Source of the DNA: Thiotrichaceae bacterium
GTDB taxonomy: Bacteria; Pseudomonadota; Gammaproteobacteria; Beggiatoales; Beggiatoaceae
DNA: 48,535 nt
Direction: 5' to 3'
NCBI GenBank assembly: GCA_011391085.1
Contig: JAABRD010000038.1
Location: 1-48,535 of the forward strand
Part shown: positions 16,451 to 24,641 of the stretch, in pieces
Layout: every line of letters begins with the position of its first letter
Position numbering within the stretch: the stretch's first letter is position 1
Notes under the pieces: model-generated
Told to the model about the DNA's origin: nothing
What the model saw: the letters and a program-made list of their open reading frames with translations, nothing else
Database searches by the model: none
Translations under genes and position numbers: made by a program

Positions 16451-16606
16451 CCGGCTGAAGCCTCTAGTCCGGCGATTTTTTAGTGGTCGCGGACTAGAGG
16501 CTTTAGCCGGTAGCGGACTAGAGGCTTTAGCCGGTAGCGGACTAGAGGCTTTAGCCGGTAGCGGACTAGAGGCTTTAGCCGGTAGCGGACTAGAGGCTTT
16601 AGCCGG
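16451..16606. repeat. Array of the GLEALAG 20-mer (one inverted, five direct)
   Basis: One inverted copy at 16451-16470, then five direct copies at 16491, 16515, 16539, 16563 and 16587 with an exact 24-bp period (20-mer plus TAGC). Inverted and first direct copy could pair into a hairpin. The array fills the gap between two convergent genes. Spacing sequence is constant, so it is not a CRISPR. Confidence 0.95.
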
Positions 16607-16619
16607 TGAAAGCCTCTTA

Positions 16620-19600
16620 TTATTTCACCTCATTCCCACTCCCCTCCGTGGCACAATCTCCCGACACTATCGCATGGAACTTCACGCCCTGTTCGTCTAT
16701 TTGACGAGTCACGTCTTCCAAACTCGTATCTTCGTAAGGTGACGCATCGGTGGAGAAGAAAATCGTGCCTCCTTCCTTAACATATTGAACCGCCAGGGCC
16801 AACGCTTCCGCTGACGCTTCAGGGCAAGTGCCTCCTCCATACGCTTTCAACTTGGTCATCGCACCTTGTAGCACCTTCATATCTTGCGTGAACGCTTCTA
16901 TTTTCACGTCATCCTTGAAGGTAATTAATGCCGCCGAAGGAGTTTGAGAAGAATCCACCGTGGCGATGAACTTCTGAAGGGCACTCGTCACTCCTGTGAT
17001 CTCCTCCTGCATACTGTTGGTCGTGTCAACGACAAACATCATATCGAGTTTGATGTTATCAGGAATCAAGATATTGGTGCGTTCTCTCTCGCTGTACTCA
17101 GGGTAATTGGCCGCCATCACCTTGGCTTCATTGGTGAGAACTAACAGCCCTGCATCAGTGAGGTTGACGGTCATCTCTACCGTCGCTTTCCCTCCCCCAC
17201 TCAAGTCTGGTAGAGGACAAGTGACCGTGGGGAATTGGCTACTATCGCAATCACCCAGGGTCGTCTTGGCCGTTTGCAATTCCACACCACTGGGGAGTTG
17301 AGAGACTAACGTCACACCGGTGGCCGCTTCGGTAGCGACTGGGTCCAGTTCCACTGTATAGGTATAGTGGAGTTTATCTAACATCTTCACTGGGTCCGCT
17401 TCATCTTTGACGGACACCGATAGATAAGGCTTCACCGTCGTCGTGGTCTTCACTAAATCGTCTGGATAGGTCGCAGAGGAGACTTTAGCGGTGTTCTCCA
17501 AAGTGGTCGGTTGGTCTGCCGCAGTGACGATCAGTTTGACTTTGGTAGAAGCACCGGCGGCCAAGTCAGGGAGAGTGCAACGCAGTGTATTCGTGTCACA
17601 ATTCCCACCTTCCGCAGGTTGCATGGAAATGACTTTCGCATCCTTGGAAAGTGCTTCGGTCAACACAATACCCGTGGCCAAGTCTTGACCCTTGTTGGTC
17701 ACAGTGAGATTGTAAGTGACCTTTCCAGCAGGTCTGACAAAGGGAGAAGGAGACGCGCCGACGGTCAGTTGTAACTCGGAACTGGGCGCACCCACGTAAC
17801 AGCCATAGCGTTGCGGCTGATTTTGTTGACATTGTACAGGTTGATTGGCAAACCGATACCCTGATTTGCTAAAAGTGGCTTCGTATTGTTTGCCTTCCGT
17901 CAAACTGGTGAGAGACCATTTGCCTTCAGCATTGGTCAACGTGGTCTTGTTATCAATTTGGACCTGGACACCGGCCAAGGGTTGTTGAGATTTGTCACGT
18001 ACTGTACCAGAAGCTTTCGCACCCGTTTGGGGTAAGGCTTGGAAGTTCGCCTGACAAGGTTTGTCATCACCTAAATCGCAATTGACGATGGGGAAGGTGT
18101 AGCTTTCCTGATTCGCTGTCACCATATAAAAACCTGCGGAAACATTGGCGAGTTGCCATTCACCTTTCGCATCGGTGATAGCCGTTTGGAGACCGACTCG
18201 AACCGTCACATTGGCCACAGGGGTACCTGCATTGTCCACCACTTTGCCAGAAGCAGAGAGAGGGGGGAGGTCACCCGTGTTACCGTTATCACCTGTGTCA
18301 CCGGTATCAGTGTCACCATTTTCGCCCGTTCCACCGGTGTCACCGTTATCCACTGGAGGTAACGCAGGACACTTCTCTGGTTGTTGGGCACAAAGGTCTT
18401 CCACTGCATTGGTGACCACTTCAGTAGTGACTTGTTTAAACGCTTCAGCAGAATTTGGATTGCCTCTAGGCATAAAGCTAAAAGTGCCGCCGGTACGAGT
18501 AGCAATCTGTTCATAAAACGCCCGATCACCTGCTTCGTCACCACAACTCCCTGCTAACAAGACATGTGTTTTGATGCCTTGTGCTTGCAAGTTAGCCACG
18601 ACGGCACTGGCTTCTTTTTCACCTGAAGCCGCTGTCACCAACATGATTTGACCGTTCGAATTGAGATTGGTTAACGCATATTCCAAAGCACCGACGGAAG
18701 CGTTAGGACAAGTGCCACCACCAGCAGGTTGAATGTCTCGAATACGTCCAATCACTTCACCCACTTCTTGAGTCGTGATGCGCGAAACTATCTCGTCAGC
18801 ATCTTTGAAAGTAATGAGTTCCACGATAGGTGGCGTGTGGTTGTGTACATTGTTGACCAGGAATGTTTCAAGGGCATTGGAGACCGCTAGAATTTGTTCA
18901 CTCATGGATTCCGTGTTATCCAATACGATGGTCAAATCTGCTTTCGTGCCATCCCGCGGCGTCACCAGTTCGAGTTCTTTAACACCGACGCGAATTTCTG
19001 CCACCGCTTGCACGTTAAGGTCGCTTTGCGAAGTGGCGGTGACGGTAATCACATTCTCTTCCCCACGAGTGGCTGGCAGAGTGACATTGAAGGTCAAATC
19101 ACTGCGCCGTTGACTGTTGATGGTCACCGTTTCGGGTGGAATATCCATAGACCAGCCTTTGTCATTGGTCACGGTGAGAGTGTAAGTGTCCACTTCTGGG
19201 CCCGTGTTGAGGAGGGTCAGGTCAATGGGAATGGTGGTATTAGGTTCACCAATTACCCGGTCTGGATTAGAGAAGGCGGCATTGTAGATGATTTTAGCCG
19301 GTGTTACCGAAACAGTGAGTTCATTCTTCTCTTCCCCATTTTGCGGTTCAGGGGCTTGTGCAATGGACTTTAACACACTGACATCGGAATCGGCAGGCGT
19401 GAGAATCTTGCCGCCGGGCAGAATGACTTTGTCCGCGGCAACTTCAAGATTTTTGGTCAGGAAGACCTTCGAGTTGATTTTGCTTAAATCTACCACACCC
19501 CCTTTACCTGCGGCAATGAGGATGTGTTCATAAGCAGAAATGGCACCCTCTTTAAGTTCACTTAAATCAATAGTGCCGTCGTTACCAACATTGATGACGA

Positions 19601-21614
19601 TTTCATCCAAATTTTCAAAACTGGCAGCACTCGTGGCCTTGAGATGTTCAGGATCCCAACCCACAAAATTATAACCGGCAAGATACCAAGCTACCCTTGT
19701 TTCACAGTGTTTATGAAACCAACGACGATGGCATTCTTGGTAAAAATATGGTGCATACCAAGGTTGGTAGATAGGACTATGTACCCTACGCTGGCCAGGA
19801 CAAACCGCTACTTTGCCAGCCACGGTGCCCACATTAATAGAGACTTCTCCCCCATTCCCTGGCGCGACTGTGTTCTGATTGATTCCTTCCGCATTCCCAC
19901 CACATCCTGCGGCAATTGTGCCGGTGGTGGAAGACTTCGCTTGGTCCATCACAAACACTCGCACGGAACCACCTCGTCCGCCAATCATGTTGCCGACCAT
20001 AAACAGACTGCCATCCCGGAAACCTTTCGCGTCACCTCCTCTCCCCCCTTGAATCTTGCCTTGGTTCAGCATGATGCTGGGATAGATTTCGATTTGCGCC
20101 CCATTTCCGCCTTGGCCATTGATGCCCGTTTGATTCGCAAAGTAGAGATACGGAAAGTCATCACCACCACGTCCATTGGCGACAATCAACCCCGTGGGGT
20201 CATTGACAAATTTATACGCAAAAAACTTGACGTGACTGGCTGCCGTGGCATTCTTATAAGTGTTCCCCAGCGGACTGCCATTGACACCAGGGGAACTTTG
20301 AATCGAACCTTGGTTACGAATCGTTGCGGCATAGACATTAATCCAGGTGGTGGCCGCGGTCAGGGAGTTAAACGCACTTTGCAAAATGCCAGAGGGGGCG
20401 ATACAAATTCCCTTGACTTGGACTCGTGACGCATTGTCGGAGGAGACCGTATTAGGTAACAAAACGGTGTGACCACCTTGAATGAGGACCCAATCATTGT
20501 CACCTGGCACTTTGCCGGTACTCCAAGTGCCAGGGCTATTCCAGACGCCAAAATTGAGGTTGGATTTGACGGTAGGAACACCTGTGGCACAGGGGTCCGT
20601 ATTGATACCTCTGACGTTGACAACCATCGTCTGGCTACCCGTATTCCCTTGCCTATCGGTCACTTCCAAAGTGGCCGTGAAGACACCGTCGGAAGTATAA
20701 GCGTAGGCAGCGGGAATATTTCCAATTTTCCGAACGGTGCCAGATTTGGTATTGCCATCCCCGAATTTCCAGATATACTTATAAGCAGCCGTACCATCTG
20801 GGTCGGTGAACGAACCTGTGAAATTCACCACTTGTCCAACCTCGGAAGCTGTGTCAGTCCCTGCATTGACGATAGGAGGAGATTGCACCGTGACGGTGAC
20901 TTTGGCCGTTGCTGTGCCACCGCGTACATCGGTGACGGTGACGGTGGCAGTATAAGTGCCATACTTGGCATATATATGACTTGCGTTCAAAGTATCCGCC
21001 GTGCTACCATCTCCAAAATCCCATTTGACGCCACACATTGCGTCATTATCGGGGTCGGTAAAGGTAGCCGCAAAATTAACCGTGCCACCTTCTTTGATGG
21101 TCACTTTGGCATTGGCTACCTTGACGGTGGGTGCTTTATTCGCAGGTGGGGTTTTGGCCCCGAAACCAATATCAATGGTTACAGTGTCAGTGGCACTGGC
21201 CAGTTTAAAATCGTAAGTAGCCATCCCTTCTCCCTTGGCAGGCGCGGTTTGCACTTGGCCATCAGGAATCTGGGCCCAAAGAGTAAAGCTACCCCAGTTG
21301 CTAATTCCATTAGCAGAATGACCTGTGGAGGTGTAACGACCGTTGGCATCACTGAGTGCTGAAAAGAAGCCACCCACCCAAGCATCGGCTTTGGCATTGT
21401 CTCTCAAAAAGACAGTGGTCTTGGTTTGAATGGGTTCACAACTTTGCCGGGTACCGTCACTGTTTAAATCTTGGAAGGTGGTACCTTGAATAGTAGCGGC
21501 CCAACTGAATGGCGCGACAGTGGTCCCAAACAGGACCGCCAGGATGGCGCGAGTCAGGGGATATTTCTGACGTCTGAAGTGGCGTCTTAAAGTATATTTT
21601 TTAGAAGTGTTCAT
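16620..21614 (-). CDS. Large secreted PKD/vWA/carboxypeptidase-regulatory/DUF11 protein
   Basis: I chose the ATG at 21614 (AAAGAGA upstream, then a basic N-terminus and LTRAILAVLFGTTVAPFSWA signal), giving 1664 residues; the frame is open 58 codons further up. Order: an SdrD-B-like domain (about 30-140); two PKD domains (157-339; WDFGDGS and WKFGDGN); a G8-like or polysaccharide-associated region starting NFGVWNSPGTWS (about 345-560); a beta-sandwich region; vWA domain 1 (about 890-1065; MIDAS LDNTESMS); a Gly/Asp/Thr linker; two carboxypeptidase-regulatory-like domains; two DUF11 modules (about 1281-1508); and vWA domain 2 (1518-1664; VVDTTNSMQ). vWA 2 stops after the segment matching LLAGSCGDE of vWA 1, so its final helix and strand are missing. 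The stop codon lies 13 bases from a 20-mer array. Likely surface adhesion or matrix protein. Confidence 0.82.
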   Translation of the reverse strand: MNTSKKYTLRRHFRRQKYPLTRAILAVLFGTTVAPFSWAATIQGTTFQDLNSDGTRQSCEPIQTKTTVFLRDNAKADAWVGGFFSALSDANGRYTSTGHSANGISNWGSFTLWAQIPDGQVQTAPAKGEGMATYDFKLASATDTVTIDIGFGAKTPPANKAPTVKVANAKVTIKEGGTVNFAATFTDPDNDAMCGVKWDFGDGSTADTLNASHIYAKYGTYTATVTVTDVRGGTATAKVTVTVQSPPIVNAGTDTASEVGQVVNFTGSFTDPDGTAAYKYIWKFGDGNTKSGTVRKIGNIPAAYAYTSDGVFTATLEVTDRQGNTGSQTMVVNVRGINTDPCATGVPTVKSNLNFGVWNSPGTWSTGKVPGDNDWVLIQGGHTVLLPNTVSSDNASRVQVKGICIAPSGILQSAFNSLTAATTWINVYAATIRNQGSIQSSPGVNGSPLGNTYKNATAASHVKFFAYKFVNDPTGLIVANGRGGDDFPYLYFANQTGINGQGGNGAQIEIYPSIMLNQGKIQGGRGGDAKGFRDGSLFMVGNMIGGRGGSVRVFVMDQAKSSTTGTIAAGCGGNAEGINQNTVAPGNGGEVSINVGTVAGKVAVCPGQRRVHSPIYQPWYAPYFYQECHRRWFHKHCETRVAWYLAGYNFVGWDPEHLKATSAASFENLDEIVINVGNDGTIDLSELKEGAISAYEHILIAAGKGGVVDLSKINSKVFLTKNLEVAADKVILPGGKILTPADSDVSVLKSIAQAPEPQNGEEKNELTVSVTPAKIIYNAAFSNPDRVIGEPNTTIPIDLTLLNTGPEVDTYTLTVTNDKGWSMDIPPETVTINSQRRSDLTFNVTLPATRGEENVITVTATSQSDLNVQAVAEIRVGVKELELVTPRDGTKADLTIVLDNTESMSEQILAVSNALETFLVNNVHNHTPPIVELITFKDADEIVSRITTQEVGEVIGRIRDIQPAGGGTCPNASVGALEYALTNLNSNGQIMLVTAASGEKEASAVVANLQAQGIKTHVLLAGSCGDEAGDRAFYEQIATRTGGTFSFMPRGNPNSAEAFKQVTTEVVTNAVEDLCAQQPEKCPALPPVDNGDTGGTGENGDTDTGDTGDNGNTGDLPPLSASGKVVDNAGTPVANVTVRVGLQTAITDAKGEWQLANVSAGFYMVTANQESYTFPIVNCDLGDDKPCQANFQALPQTGAKASGTVRDKSQQPLAGVQVQIDNKTTLTNAEGKWSLTSLTEGKQYEATFSKSGYRFANQPVQCQQNQPQRYGCYVGAPSSELQLTVGASPSPFVRPAGKVTYNLTVTNKGQDLATGIVLTEALSKDAKVISMQPAEGGNCDTNTLRCTLPDLAAGASTKVKLIVTAADQPTTLENTAKVSSATYPDDLVKTTTTVKPYLSVSVKDEADPVKMLDKLHYTYTVELDPVATEAATGVTLVSQLPSGVELQTAKTTLGDCDSSQFPTVTCPLPDLSGGGKATVEMTVNLTDAGLLVLTNEAKVMAANYPEYSERERTNILIPDNIKLDMMFVVDTTNSMQEEITGVTSALQKFIATVDSSQTPSAALITFKDDVKIEAFTQDMKVLQGAMTKLKAYGGGTCPEASAEALALAVQYVKEGGTIFFSTDASPYEDTSLEDVTRQIDEQGVKFHAIVSGDCATEGSGNEVK

Positions 21615-21779
21615 TGTGGTTCTCTTTATATATATATGCTGTTTAGCTTTCCTAAACCTTCGAGGTGAAGGCAAAGCTGGTTGTTGTATGAATCCGTTGT
21701 CAAATTTAATCCAAGGAATCCTTGAAACCCTAAGATAAGGGCGTTTCGTGTTAAACCAAAGGCAAGTTTTGTTTAACAA

Positions 21780-22356
21780 CGGGGTCAATTTGATTTAACA
21801 CACTGGAACTTGCAGATTGCCGTCAAGAAACTAAGTTTCTCTCGCGTTGGTTTCCGCTGCCTATAGATATAAGGATGCGGAAGAGTCAGTTCGAGTTAAA
21901 TCGGTGTTCAATTTCGTTTAACAGATGTTCAAGTTGGTTTAACACACTGGAATTTGCAGATTTCCGTCAAGAAACTGAGTTTCTCTCGCGTTGGTTTCCG
22001 CTGCCTATATATATAAGGATGCAGAAGGGTCAGTTCGAGTTAAATCGATGTTCAATTTCGTTTAACAGATGTTCAAGTTGATTTAACACACTGAAACTCC
22101 CAGATTGCCGTCAAGAAACTGAGTTTCTCTCGCGTTGGTTTCCACTGCCTATATATAAGTAGTGAAGCAGAAATTTTCTGGTATAATGACGCCCTCACCC
22201 CCGGCCCCTCTCCCCACGCCCGTAGGGAGAGGGGCCGGGGGTGAGGGCGACGATTGAAAATACCGTAAAATTTCTGCTTCGGTACTTATAAGGGTGCAAA
22301 AGAATCAGTTCGAGTTAAATCGGTGTTCAATTTCGTTTAACAGATGTTCAAGTTGG
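21780..22356. repeat. 144-bp tandem repeats, about 3.5 copies
   Basis: AACACACTGG recurs at 21797, 21941 and 22085, an exact 144-bp period. Each unit carries CCGTCAAGAAACT(A/G)AGTTTC, CGCGTTGGTTTCC, a TATATA stretch and GTTCAATTTCGTTTAACAGA. The third unit is interrupted at 22158-22286 by a family B element, and the pattern resumes after it. Together with 22357-22850 this is a gene-free zone upstream of the vWA gene and downstream of tyrS. Confidence 0.92.
22158..22286. mobile_element. Family B MITE-like element inserted in the 144-bp array
   Basis: 129 bp with inverted ends AGTAGTGAAGCAGAAATTTT and AAAATTTCTGCTTCGGTACT around a G/C-rich palindrome. It is flanked on both sides by TATA. Removing the element plus one TATA restores the tandem-repeat unit, which supports insertion with a short target duplication. 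No coding capacity, so a transposase would have to act in trans. Confidence 0.82.
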
Positions 22357-22358
22357 TT

Positions 22359-22589
22359 TATAGTAATATTCCAATTAAACTGTACGATTCCCTCTGGAGC
22401 GCAATAAGAATTATTGCGATCCCTGCGCCCGCATAGCGTCGGCGCGAAGCGCAGTCGAAATTCCACCAAACTTGTATAATTTCTGCGGTCACGCCCTTGG
22501 AATGATTGCGCTACGCGGGCGCAGGGGGTCGCAATCATTCTTATTGCGCTCCAGAGGGAATCGTACAAGTTTAGGGGAATATCACTATA
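22359..22589. mobile_element. Family C inverted-repeat element
   Basis: About 231 bp. The left end runs TATAGTAATATTCC, then a TGTACGATTCCCTCTGGAGC segment; the right end is its near-complement finishing in GAATATCACTATA. Arms of about 70 bases pair almost throughout. Flanking TA suggests a TA target. A diverged relative is at 42230-42396. Confidence 0.8.
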
Positions 22590-22689
22590 GTATTCATTCC
22601 AACCTGTACTATTTTCGCTGGAGCACAATAAAAATTCTTGCCCATGCTGGTGCGTGGGAACGAGAAATTTGTTGAGTTGATACCCCCAG

Positions 22690-22845
22690 CACGCGGGGGA
22701 ATGACTCCCTGTGCGGGGGAGGGTTGAGGTGGAGTGAGTGCGGGGGGAATGACTCCCAGTGCGGGGAGGGGAGGGTTGAGTGCGGGGGGAATGATTCCCT
22801 CCCCGTGTGCAGGGGAGGGGAGGGGAGGGGTGAGTGCGTAAGTCC
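22690..22845. repeat. G-rich minisatellite
   Basis: Imperfect repeats of GCGGGGGAATGACTCCC and GGGGAGGGGAGGG units, guanine-rich on the plus strand, immediately past the tyrS stop codon. Multiple runs of four G could allow G-quadruplexes. No gene is seen. Confidence 0.8.
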
Positions 22846-22850
22846 TATAA

Positions 22851-24056
22851 CTAAACCTTATTCACCTTCACTCTAGCAAACTTCCGTTTGCCAACTTGAT
22901 AAATATGTGTACTCCCTACTGGCACTTGCAAATGGCGGTCATTGATTTTCTCACCGTCTATTTTTACCCCACCTTGTTGAATCATACGCAACGCTTCGGA
23001 GGTACTCGGCACCAGCCCGGTTTCTTTAAGTAAGTGGGCAATGGGAATCGTTTCCGTAGTGGTGGTCACAGCCAGGTCGGGCAGATCGTCAGGCATTTCT
23101 TTTTGTTGGAACCGCGCCACAAATTGTTCATACGCCTGCACCGCGGCGGTGTGACTGTGGAATCGGGCCACGATTTCTTGGGCAAAAGTGACTTTGATGT
23201 CGCGAGGATTGGCGCCTTCTGCTACTGACTTCTGCCATTGTTGAATGTCGGCCAGCGTTTTAAAACTGAGGAGGTCAATGTAACGCCACATGAGAGTGTC
23301 GGAAATCGACATCAGTTTGCCAAACATCTCATTGGGTGGGTCGTTGATGCCAATATAGTTACCCAACGATTTCGACATTTTTTGTACCCCGTCTAACCCT
23401 TCCAAAATGGGCATGGTGAGGACAATTTGGGGAGATTGTCCATAGTGTCTTTGCAGTTCTCGACCCACTAGCAGGTTAAATTTTTGGTCCGTCCCTCCCA
23501 ATTCAATGTCTGCATTTAGGGCAATGGAATCATAGCCTTGCAAGAGAGGGTAGAGAAATTCATGAATGGCTATCGATTGGCCGGTGGTGTAACGTTTATG
23601 AAAATCGTCCCGTTCCAACATCCGGGCAACGGTGTATTTGGCGGCAATTTGAATCAGGTCCACCACATTCAATTGATTGGTCCATTCCGAATTGAAACAG
23701 ATTTTCGTGGTGTGCGGATCCAAAATTTTGAAAATTTGTTCTTGATAAGTTTGTGCATTCGCCAAAACTTGTTCACGGGTCAGAGACTGGCGCGTGACGT
23801 TTTTGCCAGTCGGGTCGCCAATCATGCCGGTGAAATCACCAATGATAAAGAAAACGGTATGTCCCAGCATCTGAAATTGCCGGAGTTTGTTGATCAGCAC
23901 TGTATGCCCCAAATGTAAATCAGGTGCCGTGGGGTCAAACCCCGCCTTGACTCGTAGCGGTTTGCCACTGTCTAATTTTGTGCGTAACTCGTCTTCGATG
24001 AGAATTTCATGGGCGCCATGTTTAATTTGCGCCAGTGCTTCGGTAACAGTTGCCAT
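22851..24056 (-). CDS. tyrS: Tyrosyl-tRNA synthetase
   Basis: 401 residues; class I synthetase charging tRNA-Tyr. The HIGH-equivalent HLGH is at residues 48-51 in [17 protein letters not shown] is near 229. The C-terminal S4 RNA-binding domain is at about 340-401 ([20 protein letters not shown]). The DLHLGHT plus [12 protein letters not shown] signature and length are of the TyrZ/type-2 group common in proteobacteria. The ATG has no strong ribosome site. Its upstream region is only about 65 bases long before three tandem family A elements, so the promoter may lie close to or inside them. Confidence 0.95.
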   Translation of the reverse strand: MATVTEALAQIKHGAHEILIEDELRTKLDSGKPLRVKAGFDPTAPDLHLGHTVLINKLRQFQMLGHTVFFIIGDFTGMIGDPTGKNVTRQSLTREQVLANAQTYQEQIFKILDPHTTKICFNSEWTNQLNVVDLIQIAAKYTVARMLERDDFHKRYTTGQSIAIHEFLYPLLQGYDSIALNADIELGGTDQKFNLLVGRELQRHYGQSPQIVLTMPILEGLDGVQKMSKSLGNYIGINDPPNEMFGKLMSISDTLMWRYIDLLSFKTLADIQQWQKSVAEGANPRDIKVTFAQEIVARFHSHTAAVQAYEQFVARFQQKEMPDDLPDLAVTTTTETIPIAHLLKETGLVPSTSEALRMIQQGGVKIDGEKINDRHLQVPVGSTHIYQVGKRKFARVKVNKV

Positions 24057-24122
24057 AAAGTTAAGTGATCTCGTGAGGGTTGTTAAAATGAATTTAAATC
24101 AAAAATGGAATATCAAAAATAG

Positions 24123-24631
24123 GTAGTGATGTAATCTGGGTGAAATATCGTGCCGTTTCTCTTCAGTCTTGAACTTTGATTGAGATGATTAAATGAGGGC
24201 TCTGAAAGGAGGCTTAACGAATCAGAGTCCATCTGTAAATCATTCTAATCAGAGTTCAGACAGTACACCCACATTGCCTCACTACCAAAAATCGGATAGT
24301 GATGTAATCTGGGTGAAATATCGTGCCGTTTCTCTTCAGTCTTGAACTTTGATTGAGATGATTAAATGAGGGCTCTGAAAGGAGGCTTAACGAATCAGAG
24401 TCCATCTGTAAATCATTCTAATCAGAGTTCAGACAGTACACCCACATTGCATCACTACCAAAAATCGGATAGTGATGCAATCTGGGTGAAATATCGTGCC
24501 GTTTCTCTTCAGTCTTGAACTCTGATTGAGATGATTAAATGAGGGCTCTGAAAGGAGGCTTGACGAATCAGAGTCCATCTGTAAATCATTCTAATCAGAG
24601 TTCAGACAGTACACCCACATTGCCTCACTAT
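24123..24631. repeat. Three tandem family A fold-back elements
   Basis: Copies begin with TAGTGATG(T/C)AATCTGG at 24124, 24297 and 24470, an exact 173-bp period including a short CAAAAATCGGA spacer. Each is a roughly 162-bp inverted repeat with a long internal fold-back. They fill the space between the stop codon of the RimK-family gene and the leader of tyrS. Confidence 0.93.
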
Positions 24632-24641
24632 CTTGAAAAGA

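Noticed and set aside
16491-16606. CRISPR-like regular repeats (24-bp period; also 58 bp at 44533 and 173 bp at 24123)
   Set aside because: Spacing sequence is identical between units, so there are no unique spacers, and no cas genes are seen.
16428-16742. Open frame of 104 codons with five GLEALAGS repeats after uma2
   Set aside because: It starts inside uma2, runs through the repeat array, then into the antisense of the vWA gene. The downstream part has no protein-like character and there is no ribosome site, so it reflects the repeat's open frame.
19644-21362. Long plus-strand frames (261 and 297 codons) within the vWA/PKD gene region
   Set aside because: They are antisense to PKD and G8-like domains with clear conserved motifs and have no recognisable protein features.
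22305-22628. 107-codon minus-strand frame across the family C element
   Set aside because: It spans the tandem repeat and both arms of an inverted repeat and has no protein family resemblance.
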